Positions 8,616 to 20,687 are shown, numbered from the stretch's first letter. The stretch is 64,000 nucleotides of DNA from Actinomycetota bacterium (GCA_020161755.1 JAIUOS010000020.1:1-64000), one strand, 5' to 3'. The notes: generated from the letters alone by a model not told the origin. A program made the numbers and translations.

Positions 8616-9200
8616 ATGCCCGAACCCGACGCGCAGCTGCTGCTCCGCTACCTCCAGGTCGCCCGCGACGCCCTCGTGTGGAAGCTCGAGGGGCTCTCCC
8701 CCTACGACCAGCGCCGCCCGCTCACGCCGACGGGCACGAACCTGCTCGGCCTGGTCAAGCACCTAGCCGGCGTCGAGTTCGGCTACTTCGGCGACGTGCT
8801 CGGCCGCCCGGTCGCCGACCGCCCGGCCTGGATGGACGACGAGAACACCCCCAACGTCGACATGTTCGCCTCCGCGGACGAGAGCGGCGCCGACATCCTC
8901 GCCCTGTACCGGCGGGCCTGGGCGCACACCGATGCGGCCGTCGCCGAGCTCGGTCTCGACGGCACCGGCGAGGTGCCGTGGTGGCCGCCCGCGCGCAACC
9001 CGGTGACCGTCCGCCAGCTGCTCGTCCACGTGACCGCCGAGACCCACCGCCACGCCGGCCACGCCGACCTCGTCCGGGAGCTCATCGACGGCGCCGCCGG
9101 CCTGCGCGCCGACAACGACAACCTGCCCGAAGTGGCCCCCACGTGGTGGCCGGACCATGTCGCGCACCTCGAGGCCATCGCGCGTGACGCGACCGCCTGA
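8616..9200 (+). CDS. DinB/DUF664 family protein (mycothiol transferase type)
   Basis: 194 residues from the ATG at 8616. The four-helix DinB fold shows its metal-binding histidines: LVKHLAGVEFGYF at about 50-62 and HVTAETHRHAGHADLVREL at about 138-156. DUF664 members of actinobacteria belong to the DinB-like thiol-S-transferase group that uses mycothiol or related thiols. The gene follows the helical-repeat protein after 67 bp and precedes a lipoprotein gene after 47 bp, all on the plus strand. The substrate is unknown. Confidence 0.85.
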   Translation: MPEPDAQLLLRYLQVARDALVWKLEGLSPYDQRRPLTPTGTNLLGLVKHLAGVEFGYFGDVLGRPVADRPAWMDDENTPNVDMFASADESGADILALYRRAWAHTDAAVAELGLDGTGEVPWWPPARNPVTVRQLLVHVTAETHRHAGHADLVRELIDGAAGLRADNDNLPEVAPTWWPDHVAHLEAIARDATA

Positions 9201-9247
9201 CCCGGCTCGTGCCCAGCGCCTACGCTGGGGGCAGTCAAGGAGGCAGC

Positions 9248-9652
9248 ATGCGTACACGGGTGCTCACCGCGGTGGCGGTGGCGGTCCTGCTCACGGGCTG
9301 CACCAGCGGAGGGAGTCCCGTGTCCACACCCTCCAGTGCCCGGCCGCCGTTCCAGACCACCACGCCCCTGCCCAGCCCGAGCGGCAGCGCGTCCGTCGAG
9401 GTGCCGCCCAAGCGCTGGGCGGCGATCCTCGGCGACCTGACGAACCGCGGTGTCCCGACCGACGCGGTCGAGGTCGTCAAGGCGGTCTCGGTCACCTGGC
9501 CCAACGGCGCGCTGGGGTGCCCGAAACCGGGCGTCTCCTACACCCAGGCCCTGGTGGACGGGATGCAGGTCGTGGTCAGCGTGGCCGGCAAGCAGTACGA
9601 CTACCGCTTCGGCAACAGTGACCAGCCGAAGCTGTGCACCGGGCTGCGGTAG
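9248..9652 (+). CDS. Small lipoprotein, function unknown
   Basis: 134 residues from the ATG at 9248, preceded by AAGGAGG. The N-terminus MRTRVLTAVAVAVLLTGCTS is a lipoprotein signal with Cys18 as the lipidation site. A Ser/Thr/Pro linker follows to about residue 50, then an ~80-residue domain with two cysteines (GALGCPKPGVSYTQALVDG and KLCTGL) that probably form a disulfide. Similar short lipoproteins are common in actinobacteria and uncharacterised. It is the last gene before a strong terminator. Confidence 0.75.
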   Translation: MRTRVLTAVAVAVLLTGCTSGGSPVSTPSSARPPFQTTTPLPSPSGSASVEVPPKRWAAILGDLTNRGVPTDAVEVVKAVSVTWPNGALGCPKPGVSYTQALVDGMQVVVSVAGKQYDYRFGNSDQPKLCTGLR

Positions 9653-9690
9653 CACGCCTGAGCGCGCACGGAGCACGACCCGGACCTGAA

Positions 9691-9724
9691 CCGGCCCCCA
9701 CCGCCGACGGGCGGTGGGGGCCGG
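9691..9724. terminator. Bidirectional terminator hairpin
   Basis: Perfect 15-bp stem, CCGGCCCCCACCGCC at 9691-9705 and its complement at 9710-9724, with a GACG loop. It lies between the convergent lipoprotein and subtilase genes. There is no clear U-tract, as is usual in high-GC actinobacteria. Confidence 0.8.
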
Positions 9725-9736
9725 ATCACTGATCGG

Positions 9737-12904
<3,168 letters not shown>

Positions 12905-13048
12905 GGCTGCAACCTTTCGGGTCAGCAAAGCGGGGTGTGCCGGTCAGGCCCGGTCCTCGAACACTAAGCGGAACCTGAGAACCGTTTGAAGCAGCAATTT
13001 CCGCACGGCATCCGCACGATTGAAACCGCGCAGGGCCAAGCTGGAGAC

Positions 13049-14425
13049 ATGGCAACGAGCCTCACCTTCATCGGTGGCGCCGGCACGGTGACCGGCTCCA
13101 AGTACCTGCTCGCGGACGGCGGACGTCGCGTCCTGGTGGATGCCGGGGTGTTCCAGGGCGAGAAGGAGCTCAGGGAACTGAACTGGCGGCCCTTCCCCGT
13201 CCCGCCGGCCTCGATCGAGACGATCCTGGTGACGCACGCCCACACCGACCACGTCGGGTACCTGCCCGCGTTGGTGCGGGACGGCTTCGCCGGTGAGATC
13301 CTGGCGACCGAGACCACCTGTGAGCTGGCGGCGATCGTGCTGCGGGACGCCGCGTTCCTCGCCGAGCGGGACGCCGAGCACGCGGCCGAGCGGGGCTACT
13401 CCAAGCACACGCCGCCGCTGCCGCTGTTCACCACCGCGGACGCCGAGCAGGCCCTGCGGCTGTTCCGGGTCGTCGACTACGACACCGACGTCGACCTGGA
13501 CGCCGGTTGGGCGGCCCGCTGGACCCGTGCCGGGCACATCCTGGGGTCGGCGAGCATCCGGGTCGCCACGCCGTCGGCGTCCGTCCTGTTCTCCGGCGAC
13601 CTCGGACGCGCCGAACACCCGGTGCTGCGGGCGCGGGAGATTCCGCCGGGCGCGGACGTCGTCCTGGTGGAGTCGACCTACGGCGACCGCGAGCACCACG
13701 AGCCGTCCGCGAAGGCGCACGAGCCGCTGGCCGACCTGATCCGGCGGACCGCCCGCCGCGGCGGGTCGGTGCTGATCCCGGCGTTCGCCGTCGACCGCAC
13801 CGAGGTGGTGCTCCAGACCCTGACCACGCTGCTGAAGGACGGCCGGATCCCGGAACTGCCGGTGTTCGTGAATTCACCGATGGCGCTGGCCGCGCTCGGT
13901 GTCTACCGGGACGCCCGGTTCGCCGGCGAGCTGCGTCCGGACCTCGACGCGACGGGGTTCGTCGACCTGCCGCACCTGCGCGAGGTGCACACCACCGAGG
14001 AGTCGATCCGGCTGAACGACCCGAAGGTGCCGTGCGTGATCATCAGCTCCTCCGGGATGGCCACCGGCGGACGCGTCCTGCACCACCTCGAGCACCTGCT
14101 GCCCGACAGCCGCAACGCCGTGGTGCTGGCCGGCTACCAGGCCGAGGGCACCCGCGGACGCGCGCTGCTGGAGGGCGCGCAGCACCTCAAGATGCACGGA
14201 CGGCAGGTGCCGGTGCGGGCGGAGATCCTGCAGGACGAGGAGTTCTCGGTGCACGCCGACTGCTCGGAGCTGCTCGACTGGCTCGGCGCACTGACCCCCG
14301 CGCCGTCCCAAGTGTTCACCGTCCACGGCACCGCGACCTCGGCGTCCGCACTCGCCGCCACGGCGTCCGAGCGCCTCGGCCTGCCCGCCCGCGCCGCCGT
14401 CCTCGGCGAGACCGTCGACCTCTAG
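13049..14425 (+). CDS. MBL-fold beta-CASP ribonuclease/exonuclease-like protein
   Basis: 458 residues from the ATG at 13049 (GGAG upstream). The metallo-beta-lactamase motif THAHTDH covers His63, His65, Asp67 and His68. Later motifs are FSGDLGR, VESTYGDRE, the beta-CASP part with ISSSGMATGGRVLHHLEHLLPD, and the C-terminal VHADCSELLDWL. This is the YsgA/Ysh1-like group, related to CPSF73 and archaeal KH-less CPSF proteins, and in bacteria it is expected to process or degrade RNA. It is divergent from the protease and convergent with the PEP-synthase-like gene across a repeat array. Confidence 0.88.
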   Translation: MATSLTFIGGAGTVTGSKYLLADGGRRVLVDAGVFQGEKELRELNWRPFPVPPASIETILVTHAHTDHVGYLPALVRDGFAGEILATETTCELAAIVLRDAAFLAERDAEHAAERGYSKHTPPLPLFTTADAEQALRLFRVVDYDTDVDLDAGWAARWTRAGHILGSASIRVATPSASVLFSGDLGRAEHPVLRAREIPPGADVVLVESTYGDREHHEPSAKAHEPLADLIRRTARRGGSVLIPAFAVDRTEVVLQTLTTLLKDGRIPELPVFVNSPMALAALGVYRDARFAGELRPDLDATGFVDLPHLREVHTTEESIRLNDPKVPCVIISSSGMATGGRVLHHLEHLLPDSRNAVVLAGYQAEGTRGRALLEGAQHLKMHGRQVPVRAEILQDEEFSVHADCSELLDWLGALTPAPSQVFTVHGTATSASALAATASERLGLPARAAVLGETVDL

Positions 14426-14440
14426 CAGGCGGCTGAACCC

Positions 14441-14705
14441 GGGGACGGTTCTTCGATCCGCCACTTTCCGGCGGGAAACGGGGACGGTTCTTCGATCCGC
14501 CAGATTCCGGCGGAAATCGGGGACGGTTCCTCGATCCGCCACTTTCCGGCGGAAAACGGGGACGGTTCCTCGATCCGCCAGATTCCGGCGGAAAACGGGG
14601 ACGGATCTTCGTCCGTCCCCCGATCGGTCAGGAACCGGCGGGCCGAGATGTGTCCCCGATACCCGCCAGAATCTGGCGGATTTGAAGAACCGTCCCCGAT
14701 ACCCG
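14441..14705. repeat. 39-bp tandem palindrome array with inverted copies
   Basis: Four exact-period units start at 14441, 14480, 14519 and 14558, and a degenerate fifth at 14597. Each opens GGGGACGGTTC and contains CCGCCA-N6-CGGCGG, with the middle alternating between ACTTTC and AGATTC. Inverted, divergent copies occupy about 14655-14705. The array fills the 289 bp between two convergent genes and carries the GGGGAC core seen in the other dispersed palindromes. Confidence 0.85.
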
Positions 14706-14714
14706 CCGGAGACG

Positions 14715-17453
14715 TCACGAAGGGCGGCGGGCCCTGCGCAGGACGAGGGTGACGACGGCGGCGAGGGCGGCGGCGCCGGCGGCGACCAGCACCCACGTGC
14801 CGACTTTCGACTCCTCGGGCTCCGGCTCGTCAACGCCCCCGGGCAGGCGGACGGTGCCCGTGCCCCCGTCCACGGTGATCTCGTCGCCGGAGTGGATCAG
14901 CCGGGTGGCGCTACCCGTCCCGAGCACGGCGGGAATGCCGTACTCGCGGGCCACGATCGAGCCGTGGCTGAGCACGCCGCCGATGTCGGTGACCACTCCG
15001 GCCGCCATCGCGAACAGCGGCGTGTACGCCGGGGTGGTGATCGAGGCGACCAGCACCTCGCCGGGCTGGAAGGACGCGAGGTCCTGCGGCCCGGCCAGCA
15101 CCCGGGCCCGCGCGGTGACCACACCGCCGCTGCCGACGTTGCCGCTGAGCAGGTTGCCCGACTGGCCGTCCTTGCCCGGGAACATCCAGCCCACCGAGTC
15201 CATCGCCCGGCTCTGCGGCAGGTACTGCGGCGGGGTCGCCAGCCGCTGCCCGCGGGCCAGCGCCTTCCGCTCCTCGACCCGCTCGCGCAGGTCGGACGGA
15301 AGCCCGCGCCCGCCGTCCAGGGCAGCTGCCAGCCCCTGCGCCTCCACCAGGGTCAGCCAGCACACGTCCATCGCCTCGTCGACCGCGCCGGCCGACACCA
15401 GCCGGCCGCCGAACTCGCGCAGCAGCCGCCGCGACGTCGGCGCGAACAGCCCCATCGCCGCCAGCGCGTCCTCCCGCAGCGGACCGGTGTGCTGCGCCTT
15501 GGCCAGCAGCGTGCGGGCCCGGTCGCTGCGCCAGCCGCCCAGCCCGCCGAGCAGGTGCGCGGTCGCGTCCTCGCGGGCAGCGGCCGCCCGCTGCTGGCGC
15601 TGGTGCGGGTCGGGAGCGTCCGGGGCGAGGTCGAACCGCAGCGCCTGCACCACCGGCGTCGGGTCGTCGGCGGGCACGGGGTTCACGAAGTCGAGGTTGT
15701 ATAGCGTGTGGCCGTGCCGGGCGAGGTGGTCGGCGAACCGGGAGTGCCAGTCCTGCCACACCTCGTCCGCCACGCCGGACGGTGCCTGCGCGGACGCCAC
15801 GTCCGTCGCCGGGTCGGCCAGCGCCGCCGCCAGCCCGGGCCGGGTCAGCGCCCACCGCGACAGGTCGTACAGCGAGGTGTCGGCGCGCAGCGGCTCGGAG
15901 TCGAAGCCGAGCAGGAACGTCTCCGCAGGCGGTGCGCCGGCCGTCCGGAGCAGCCGGTCGTACACGCCGTTCCAGGTCAGCTCGGCCATCGCGGCCATCG
16001 GGATGATCGTCTGGACGGCCGTGTAGTAGTACGCCATCGCGTCCACCAGCCGCCCGACCGCGGCCAGCAGTTCGGTCGCCGACAGCGCCTCCGCCGGCAT
16101 CGCGTCCTCGGTGGACACCTCCGCGGAGTACTCGGCCAGCCGGCGCCGCCAGCGGTCCTCCAGGTTCGCGCTGCCGCTGGCCGACATCATCGAGAAGACC
16201 TGCGGCGTGGTCTTCGCCATCCGTCCCAGCGCCCGGTAGGAGTACCGGTAGAACGCGTAGCCGTTGATCACCGGGAAGCTGATGCCCTCGCGGTGGTCCT
16301 CGCCGGGCGCCAGCTCGGACATCAGCCGGTCCAGGCCCGTCGGCACCGCGGTGGCCATCATGTCGGCGAACAGCGGCGTCAGCGGGTCCGGCAGCTGCTC
16401 GGTGATGGACGCCCGGAAGTACATCCCCGGTTCGGGCAGCGGCCAGTCGACCGGCACCGGGCCGACCCGGTCGGGCAGTGCCGTGACCGGGCGCGACTGC
16501 ACCACCGAGAACGCGCCGCCGGCCAGCACCCACTCGATGTCCTGCGGAGCCCCGAAGTGCGCCTCGATGGACGCGCCGATCGCGGCCAACCGCAGCGCCT
16601 CGTCCTCGTCCAGCACGGCCGCCCGCCTCTGCTCGGGCGCCGTCGGCGTCTCCTGCGTCCGCCCACCCTCCGACTTGTCAGAATCTGCGAACGCTATAGC
16701 GCCTCCAGATTCTGACAAGTCGGCGGGGGCAGGGTCGATGCGGAGGGCCTTGTCGGCGACCACGGTGGACAGGACGCGGCCCGCCGCGGTGTCGACCACC
16801 ACGGTGTCGGTGTCGACCAACCCGGAGACGACGGCCTCGCCCAGCCCCCAGGCGGCGGTGATCACGGTCTCCTCGGCGCGGCCGTTCGCCGGGTTGGCGG
16901 TGAACATCACGCCCGCGGCGTCGGCAGGCACGAGCCGCTGCACGACCACGGCCAGCGCCACGTCATCGACAGGGACGCCGTGCTCGGCGCGGTAGGCGAT
17001 GGCCCGGGCGGTCCACAGCGACGCCCAGCAGTCGCGGACGGCGGCCAGCACCGCGTCCGCGCCCTGCACGTTGAGGTAGGTGTCCTGCTGGCCGGCGAAA
17101 CTAGCCTCGGCAAGGTCCTCGGCGGTGGCCGACGAACGGACGGCGACCGGGCCGCCCCCGAGCCGCTCGTAGGCGGCCCGGATCTCATCCGCCAGCCCAG
17201 GGTCGAGCTCGCCGCCCGCGAACAGCCCGGCGATCCGCGCGGACGCGTCCGCCCCGCCCGTGGCGCCGAGCTCGGCGAGGGCGGCGTCGAGGTGGTGGTC
17301 GGCGACGAAGCCGGTGTAGGCGTCGGTCGTCACCACGAACCCGTCGGGCACCGGGAACCCCGCCCGGGTCAGCTCCCCCAAGTTGGCGCCCTTCCCGCCC
17401 GCGATGGCCACGTCGTACCGGGTCAGCTCGTCCAGCCAGCGAACACTCATCAC
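14715..17453 (-). CDS. PEP-synthase / rifampin-phosphotransferase-like enzyme with C-terminal membrane helix
   Basis: 912 residues (start at 17453, or 17450 for MSVRW). The ATP-grasp part is N-terminal: GGKGANLGELTRAGFPVPDGFVVT and VAVRSSATAEDLAEASFAGQQDTYLNV, then VMFTANPANG and IEWVLAGGAFSVVQSRPVTALP. The swivelling phosphohistidine domain is near the C-terminus: GGVLSHGSIVAREYGIPAVLG. The middle part matches the length and layout of the PEP-synthase/rifampin phosphotransferase group, and no PEP-carboxylase-like TIM barrel was recognised, which favours the phosphotransferase subgroup. Unusually, about 30 C-terminal residues form a membrane helix (VGTWVLVAAGAAALAAVVTLV) with a basic tail. 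A palindrome is inserted in frame in the linker. The substrate is uncertain. Confidence 0.82.
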   Translation of the reverse strand: MMSVRWLDELTRYDVAIAGGKGANLGELTRAGFPVPDGFVVTTDAYTGFVADHHLDAALAELGATGGADASARIAGLFAGGELDPGLADEIRAAYERLGGGPVAVRSSATAEDLAEASFAGQQDTYLNVQGADAVLAAVRDCWASLWTARAIAYRAEHGVPVDDVALAVVVQRLVPADAAGVMFTANPANGRAEETVITAAWGLGEAVVSGLVDTDTVVVDTAAGRVLSTVVADKALRIDPAPADLSESGGAIAFADSDKSEGGRTQETPTAPEQRRAAVLDEDEALRLAAIGASIEAHFGAPQDIEWVLAGGAFSVVQSRPVTALPDRVGPVPVDWPLPEPGMYFRASITEQLPDPLTPLFADMMATAVPTGLDRLMSELAPGEDHREGISFPVINGYAFYRYSYRALGRMAKTTPQVFSMMSASGSANLEDRWRRRLAEYSAEVSTEDAMPAEALSATELLAAVGRLVDAMAYYYTAVQTIIPMAAMAELTWNGVYDRLLRTAGAPPAETFLLGFDSEPLRADTSLYDLSRWALTRPGLAAALADPATDVASAQAPSGVADEVWQDWHSRFADHLARHGHTLYNLDFVNPVPADDPTPVVQALRFDLAPDAPDPHQRQQRAAAAREDATAHLLGGLGGWRSDRARTLLAKAQHTGPLREDALAAMGLFAPTSRRLLREFGGRLVSAGAVDEAMDVCWLTLVEAQGLAAALDGGRGLPSDLRERVEERKALARGQRLATPPQYLPQSRAMDSVGWMFPGKDGQSGNLLSGNVGSGGVVTARARVLAGPQDLASFQPGEVLVASITTPAYTPLFAMAAGVVTDIGGVLSHGSIVAREYGIPAVLGTGSATRLIHSGDEITVDGGTGTVRLPGGVDEPEPEESKVGTWVLVAAGAAALAAVVTLVLRRARRPS
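16671..16722. repeat. 17-bp perfect inverted repeat inside a coding region
   Basis: Arms CGACTTGTCAGAATCTG (16671-16687) and its exact complement (16706-16722) are separated by 18 bp with lower GC. It is read in frame as a polar Asp/Ser/Glu-rich insertion between two domains of the PEP-synthase-like protein. It looks like a small palindromic element that was accepted in a surface loop. Confidence 0.8.
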
Positions 17454-17513
17454 GCTCTCCTACTCCCGGCGACACCCGTCGGGCCTGTCTTCCTGCAGGC
17501 TAGTCCCCGGTGT

Positions 17514-18494
17514 TCAGCGCAGGGTCAGCAGGTGTCCGTCGTGATCGTCCAGGAGGCGCGGGTTGGGCCCGGCGGACGCGAGCCAGTCGGCGAGCGCCCC
17601 GGGCAGGTCGATCGGGACCGCCTCGAACAGGTTCGTGACCAGCACCGGTAGCAGCAGGGCGTGCGGCTCAGCCGGCTGGATCGGCCCGACCACCAGGGCG
17701 CGGCCCACCAGCCCGTCGGAGGTGACCAGCAGCACCTCGTCGAGCTGGCTGAGCTCGTCGGGGTCGACGTCCATCGACAACCCGACGGCCACGTCCCCGG
17801 ACTCGGCGAGGACGGCTGCGAGCGCGTCCGGGTCCAGCGGGCCCAGTCGCACCAGCCACCGGTTGCCGGCCTGCTCGGTCGTCCGGATCGCCCGGATCAC
17901 CTGCACCACGTCGAGGTGGTTGGCGGTGCGCCAGCGGGTGAGCGTCCGGCGGGCGTTGCGCCGGGTGCGGGCATCGGCGCCGGTGCCGGCCAGGTACCAC
18001 TCGAGCGCGCTGCCCGCGTAGTCGATCACGGCCACGGGACGGGCCGCGCGGATCGCGTCCAGGGAGGGACGCAGCCCGCGCCCTTCGGCCAGCAGCAGCG
18101 CCAGCATCGCCGACGGCGCCCGGTTCACGCCCATGTGGCAGTGCACCAGCACCTTCGCGTCCGGGTCGTCGAGCGCGTCCGCGACCCAGGCAACCAGGTC
18201 ACTGAACCACTCCGGGCCGATCCGCTGGCCGGCGTCGGCCACCCTATGGTGCAGGTAGTGCACCTCGGGCGCCCACGTGGCGACGAGGCTCTCGTCGCTC
18301 CATTCCTCGCGGAGGTCGACGATGTGGGTGATACCGGAATTCCGCAATTCGTCGAGCTGTCGACGAGCCTGTGCGAAATTCGTAGACAAATCGCCACCAA
18401 AGGCCAGCCGGTCGGTGACGAAGTCGGCGTTGGCAGCCTCCAGCCGCGGCAGCGGCGTCGTCGCGTCCGGCGCGGGCGGGGACGCGGACTTCAT
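17514..18494 (-). CDS. Dual-specificity/tyrosine phosphatase with extra C-terminal domain
   Basis: 326 residues from the ATG at 18494; a start at 18596 with GGAG upstream would add 34 mostly disordered residues. The active-site loop is HCHMGVNRAPSA with catalytic Cys119 and Arg125, and the general acid is probably an Asp of VADAGQ near 86-88. The DSP core spans about 22-170. Beyond it is a ~155-residue region of unknown family that contains alternating strands and helices (LGPLDPDALAAVLAESGDV, LLVTSDGLVGRALVVG). No membrane segments are seen, so it is cytoplasmic. The target is unknown. Confidence 0.82.
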   Translation of the reverse strand: MKSASPPAPDATTPLPRLEAANADFVTDRLAFGGDLSTNFAQARRQLDELRNSGITHIVDLREEWSDESLVATWAPEVHYLHHRVADAGQRIGPEWFSDLVAWVADALDDPDAKVLVHCHMGVNRAPSAMLALLLAEGRGLRPSLDAIRAARPVAVIDYAGSALEWYLAGTGADARTRRNARRTLTRWRTANHLDVVQVIRAIRTTEQAGNRWLVRLGPLDPDALAAVLAESGDVAVGLSMDVDPDELSQLDEVLLVTSDGLVGRALVVGPIQPAEPHALLLPVLVTNLFEAVPIDLPGALADWLASAGPNPRLLDDHDGHLLTLR

Positions 18495-18727
18495 GCGTCC
18501 ATTCTTCCGTTGACGGCCGCGCCTGAGCGTCGAAACGGCCACATCGGTGCCGGGACCGGCGTCCGCCGGTGCCGGGTCCTGGACGGATTTCCCCATCGCC
18601 TACGCTCCGAATTCTCACCAAAGGGGGTGCGCGAAACCCCCGGGATAGTGCATAGTGAATCTCGTACGGGAGGGTACCTGTCACCTCGGTGACGGATAAC
18701 TGAAGAACCCCCAAAGGATGCACCGCC

Positions 18728-19510
18728 ATGCACACCTACCGTAACCCGCGCGCCCGCGCGCTCGCCTTCGTGTCCCTGTTCCTGGCAGCCACGTTGGCCA
18801 CCCCGGCTCTCTCCGCGTCTGCGGAGGACGCCGCCACGCCAGAACCCCCCGTGGCGTCCACCATCACCACCAACTCGCCCACGAGCGGCCTCGAGCCCGG
18901 CGGCGCGGTGGTGACCATCACCGGCACGGGATTCACCGGCACGACCTCGGTCGCGTTCGGCTCGGTCGCGGCCACCAAGTTCACCGTCGTCTCGGACACC
19001 AGGATCACTGCGATCAGCCCCGAACTCGACGCCGACAGCTACCAGCTGGCCGTCACCACCGCGGCCGGCACCACGACCGCCGGCGCGTTCGTCGTCCGCA
19101 GCTACGCCGACGAGGTGCTCCGCCTGGTCAACGACGCCCGCGGCACCAAGCGCAAGTGCGGCTCGACCACCTACAAGGCGGTGCCCAAGCTCCGCGCCGA
19201 CGCCACGCTGGCGAAGGTGGCCACGGCCCACAGCAAGGACATGGCTGCCCACAGCTTCTTCAGCCACTCCTCGCGCAACGGCGACAGCCCGTTCGACCGG
19301 ATGGGCGCGGCGGGCTACAAGTACTCCTCCGCCGGGGAGAACATCGCAGCCGGTTACCGGACGCCGAGTTCGGTGGTGAAGGCCTGGCTGAAGAGCAAGG
19401 GCCACTGCAAGAACATCATGAAGCGCAGCTACACCGAGCTGGGTGTCGGCTACGCCGAAGGCGGGTACTACGGCACGTATTGGACCCAGGACTTCGGCAA
19501 TCCCCGCTGA
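18728..19510 (+). CDS. Secreted IPT/TIG plus CAP (SCP/YkwD-like) protein
   Basis: 260 residues. A signal peptide (1-33, ending ATPALSASAEDA) is followed by an IPT/TIG immunoglobulin-like domain (about 46-120, SPTSGLEPGGAVVTITGTGFTGTTSVAFG) and a CAP domain (about 125-260). CAP motifs are visible: HSKDMAAHSFFSHSS, GENIAAGYRTPSSVVKAWLKSKGHCKNIM and GYYGTYWTQDFG. Bacterial YkwD-type CAP proteins are secreted and of poorly known role, possibly wall-associated. The fusion to IPT is less usual. It is divergent from the phosphatase and has an AAAGGA site before the ATG. Confidence 0.88.
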   Translation: MHTYRNPRARALAFVSLFLAATLATPALSASAEDAATPEPPVASTITTNSPTSGLEPGGAVVTITGTGFTGTTSVAFGSVAATKFTVVSDTRITAISPELDADSYQLAVTTAAGTTTAGAFVVRSYADEVLRLVNDARGTKRKCGSTTYKAVPKLRADATLAKVATAHSKDMAAHSFFSHSSRNGDSPFDRMGAAGYKYSSAGENIAAGYRTPSSVVKAWLKSKGHCKNIMKRSYTELGVGYAEGGYYGTYWTQDFGNPR

Positions 19511-19571
19511 TGTCCTGGCCGGCAGGGCGCCCCGAGGAACCTTCCGCCGTTCCGGTGCCCGCCGAAGCGGT

Positions 19572-20633
19572 TCAGCCCAGTCCCCCGACAGTGCTCTCGC
19601 GCACCTCGAGCTGAACCGGTAAGCGCCGGCTGCGCGGGCGCGTCAGGGAGGCGTCCGCGCGGCCGGCCACCAGGCCCAGCAGGGCCCTGGCCGCAGCCCT
19701 GCCCTTCGCGTCCACGTCCTGCCGCACCGTGGTGAGTGCCGGACGCGTGCGCAGCGCCAGCGGGTGGTCGTCGAAGCCCACCACCGCGACGTCCTCGGGG
19801 ACGCGCAGGCCCGCGTCCGTGGCGGCGGCCAGCACCGACAGCGCGAGCACGTCGGTCAGGCACAGCACCGCGGTCGGACGGTCGGGATGCGCGAGCAGCC
19901 GCGCGGCGGCCAGCGGCGCGTCGGAGTAGTCGTCGGGCTGGTTCACGACCAGCGGCGTGATGCCGGCCGGAACGAGCGCCTCCAGCCACCCGGCCATCCG
20001 CTCGGCGATGACCCGGGTGCGGGCGGCCGGGTCGGGCAGCGGCCCGTCCACCACCCCGGCCTCGGGGCCGTAGCCGGAGGTGAGCAGCGCCACCCGGCGA
20101 TGGCCGAGGTCGACCACGTGCTGCGCGGCGGCGCGGGCGCCGGCCCGGTCGTCGATGGTGATCGCGACCTGCCCCTTCGGCGCCGGCATGTCCACGTAGA
20201 CCAGCGGCAGGCCGCGGCGCTGGAGCCAGTCCAGGGCGGGCAGTTCGGGGTCGCAGGAATAGGCGATCGCGCCGTCCATCGCCACGTCGCGGGCGGGGAT
20301 GACCGGCCCGTCGACGATCGCCGGCACCAGCGTGAGCGCCAGACCGCTGGGCGCGACCTCGTCCGCCACCGCGCCGAGGAAGCGGGCGCTGACCTCGTCG
20401 GTGAGGGCGTAGCGGAACGCGCTCGCCCACAGGATGCCGAGGGTCCCGGTGCTGCCGGTGGCCAGCGAACGGGCGGACGGGTCGGGGCCGAGGTAGCCGA
20501 GCGCGTCCGCCTCGGCGAGGATGCGCTCGCGGAGGGCCTCGGAGAGCTGGTCGGGGCGGGAGAAGGCGTTCGAGACCGTCATCCTGCTGACGCCGACGCG
20601 GTCGGCGATGGACTGCAACGTCACCCGTCCCAT
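19572..20633 (-). CDS. LacI-family transcriptional repressor
   Basis: 353 residues. The helix-turn-helix and hinge are at the N-terminus: VTLQSIADRVGVSRMTVSNAFSRPDQLSEALRERILAEADALGY. The rest is a periplasmic-binding-like ligand domain with the closing VVGFDDHPLALRTRPALTTVRQD. It is transcribed away from the alpha-glucosidase, with an operator-like inverted repeat in the 110 bp between them. The expected role is sugar-responsive repression of that gene and itself; an alpha-glucoside such as maltose or trehalose is likely as inducer but not shown. Confidence 0.92.
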   Translation of the reverse strand: MGRVTLQSIADRVGVSRMTVSNAFSRPDQLSEALRERILAEADALGYLGPDPSARSLATGSTGTLGILWASAFRYALTDEVSARFLGAVADEVAPSGLALTLVPAIVDGPVIPARDVAMDGAIAYSCDPELPALDWLQRRGLPLVYVDMPAPKGQVAITIDDRAGARAAAQHVVDLGHRRVALLTSGYGPEAGVVDGPLPDPAARTRVIAERMAGWLEALVPAGITPLVVNQPDDYSDAPLAAARLLAHPDRPTAVLCLTDVLALSVLAAATDAGLRVPEDVAVVGFDDHPLALRTRPALTTVRQDVDAKGRAAARALLGLVAGRADASLTRPRSRRLPVQLEVRESTVGGLG

Positions 20634-20687
20634 CTGTCCACCGCCCTCCTCCCGGTCAGGGTTGCACCCGCTCCCGCAAGAGTCTAT

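Noticed and set aside
14441-14705. CRISPR-like regularity of 39-bp units.
   Set aside because: Units are contiguous with no variable spacers, and no cas genes are nearby.
18678-18700. TGTCACCTCGGTGACG near the CAP gene as another copy of the pilus palindrome.
   Set aside because: The TGTC-GACG spacer is 8 rather than 12, so it does not fit the motif; it could still be a separate operator.
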